A DNA stretch of 57,009 bases from Asterionellopsis glacialis (lineage: Eukaryota; Bacillariophyta; Plagiogrammaphyceae; Rhaphoneidales; Asterionellopsidaceae). The stretch lies in NCBI GenBank assembly GCA_014885115.2, contig WKLE02001947.1, positions 20,593-77,601 on the forward strand, written 5' to 3'. Position 1 is the stretch's first letter; every line of letters starts with the position of its first letter. The translations under genes and the position numbers were made by a program. The notes under the pieces are model-generated. The model ran no database searches and had not been told where the DNA came from. It was given only the letters and a program-made list of their open reading frames with translations. Positions 54,901 to 57,009 of this stretch are shown piece by piece.

Positions 54901-57009
54901 CATGTGTATACTTTTTTGGTTCCCTGGGAAGTGATAGTCTTATGGAACAAGAAAGAAATATCCAGGAGTACTGTAATGTGGAATACTAGGATGCTCTCTA
55001 GTGACCAAAAAACAGGGAAATTACTCCAAAAAAATATGAATCCAATTTTTTATCTAATTCAGAGGTTGAAATTGTTAAAAAGGGAGCTCTATGTATTTTT
55101 CTAGGAGATCTATATTGATGATTTGAATAGATTAAGTGGTGGGTATACAACTAGAATTTTAAAGATTAATATTGGTGGTGCCTTCATGTAGAGTTTGAGA
55201 GATGTATGAGCATGATTTTAAATGTGTAGAATTCTGTATATGCTGGTAGAATTACCTAATAATCATCATCATTTCAATGACTGCTGTGTTGACATCATAG
55301 ATGTGTGTCATATGCTAATAGTTCCCCACTGATTCTGTTTCAAAGTCTGTGTCATTTTTCTTGGCTGTGACACAGATTTTGCCAAATCTTTTGCCATGAA
55401 TAACCTGACACACCAGATTTTGAAACAGATTTTTGGCTTACTTTTAGTATGAGACAAAGTTGTACAATTTCTGTAACAACATTTTGGCCAACTGATTCTT
55501 ACCAAACACTCATATCCCACTGTAAAGAAGTACATTATGACAACAGCCACCATGACAATTTTCAAAGTTGACAAGAGAAACAAAAATGACAAAAATAAAA
55601 AATGAGAACCTCAACAATTGCAAACAACAATACAAAATAAGAATGGTGCTGAAAAACAATAAACTAGAAACATAAATACAACTACAACAATCAACAACAG
55701 TTCCAACCAACAACAACATCAAAATTGCTTCAGGATGCAGATGATGGTTCTTAAGGTTTTTACTCGCTTTAGTTAATTTTATTGGAATTTCTGTGTTGTG
55801 GTAAAAAATGATGGAAAGACAATAAAAGAGACATGCAGTGCTGCAAGGCGGATTTTTGGAATCATAACCTATTTCATAATAGGGTGACACAGAAAAATCT
55901 GTGTCCCAAAATTCAGGCTCTAAAAAAAATACAGTGCAAAGCTGAACACTACTTGAGAAAAAAATCTGGTAAACTGTTATGAATAAAGCCTTTTCAAGTT
56001 CAAGTTGGTAAAATGCATGATTCACTAGATTTAATAAGGAAATCTTGTATTCCTTCCATCAACTTTTCAACAAATTTGCTTACCAAAAAGATGTATAATT
56101 TCACGTGTAATAGACAAATTTACTAATTTTATGCTACTACTACATTAATTAGGAAGCCTGCACTATGCTGGCAGCAATATTGAAAAGTAAGGTGAAAATG
56201 ATTGAAAAGGAAGTAGAGTTTATTGGAGTGAATAAATTATGAGCTATTTTAGAACTTAACTAAAAATACCCAACAATTCACCGATTTGTCTTCGCGACCC
56301 AAAAGCAGTACAGGATCCTACGGCGGATCTACTTAGAGTTCGGATTCCAACGGAGTTTGGATTTAACATGTGAACCAAACTCCCCGAGCCAGCCAATCGG
56401 AATGCTCCATGTCAGGCGCATCACCGTGTTCTGCTGCGGAGTGGATTTTGATACGCCTTGCTCGTGACGTCAGCGTTCGCAAGAATGCTGTGCGTCACTG
56501 CGCGTTGGCGTCTGTCCACTTGATGACGTCATCACATCATCTCATCTGTCTGTATGATGACGTCATCACGTCATCACATCTGTCTGGTCTTTGACATCAT
56601 CGCATCACGGTCCATCCGTACTACGGTTGATTGACATATCAGGCGAGTCGCGAGCCTCGCCTACTGCACTCACCCCCATGTCCAGCAATCTAGTATTATT
56701 AGGACGGTTATGCGGCAGCGGCAGCGTGGTAAGGTTTTACACAACGAATATTGAGTCTGTCTAGTACTGGTCCCCATTGAATAGTTACCGTATCGTTACA
56801 GTGTACTTGACGAACGATGAATGGTCCATCATGTGGTTGTTTGTATTTACGCGGGTTGGACTTATCGTTTTCTACTAGGGCTTTATCTCCTACTTTCCAG
56901 TCGTGTTCGATTCTCTTAGTGTTCTCAAGCTGATTGTTGCTAGCTATTCTAGCTTGTTTCCTACTATGTATGTGTTCCCAGTTCGCTTCGTGTTGAACAT
57001 TAAATATCA

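Overview
The window looks like nuclear DNA of a stramenopile alga, most probably a diatom. Genes are compact, with few short GT-AG introns (about 95-345 nt, two with GTGCG donors). One protein carries a signal peptide followed by a Phe-led transit peptide, the diatom plastid presequence. Several proteins have the Ser/Thr/Pro-rich spacers and poly-Asn/Gln tracts common in diatoms. Species was not determined.

Left gene-rich part (0.3-26.4 kb): a type II membrane sulfotransferase-like protein (-), an aldo/keto reductase (+), a PHD-bromodomain-SET histone methyltransferase (-), a small secreted, probably GPI-anchored protein (+), a four-exon phosphoinositide phospholipase C (-) divergent from the APC/C subunit CDC16/APC6 (+), a three-HMG-box protein (+) converging on a four-exon cation diffusion facilitator (-), a weak two-exon hypothetical gene (-), and a three-exon 89-residue protein that I read as mitochondrial ATP synthase subunit f (-). 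All multi-exon models were rebuilt from splice signals and keep reading frame.

Middle (26.4-44.7 kb): a transposon graveyard around one intact gene, a PhoX/DUF839-like secreted protein (-, 35.7-38.0 kb). It holds a decayed transposase with an HGK-x3-DG motif, a second decayed element with a PiggyBac-like DDE region followed by a PD-(D/E)XK (YqaJ-like) nuclease region, a Ty3/gypsy reverse transcriptase fragment, an LTR nested inside an older opposite LTR of the same family, three copies of a roughly 240-bp dispersed repeat, AT-rich satellites and a 65-base assembly gap.

Right part (44.8-57.0 kb): a plastid-targeted protein combining PDZ-like modules with PPR repeats (+, three exons), converging on a 1579-residue single-pass membrane protein (-, two exons). 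The window ends inside a Ty3/gypsy element on the minus strand: the pol C-terminus, a polypurine tract and a 510-bp 3' LTR carrying three TGACGTCA palindromes. No bacterial-type operon, CRISPR array or confident tRNA/rRNA gene was seen. The genes look like unrelated housekeeping and signalling functions rather than one pathway. The most unusual items are the PDZ-PPR fusion, the DDE plus nuclease element and the CRE-bearing LTR family.
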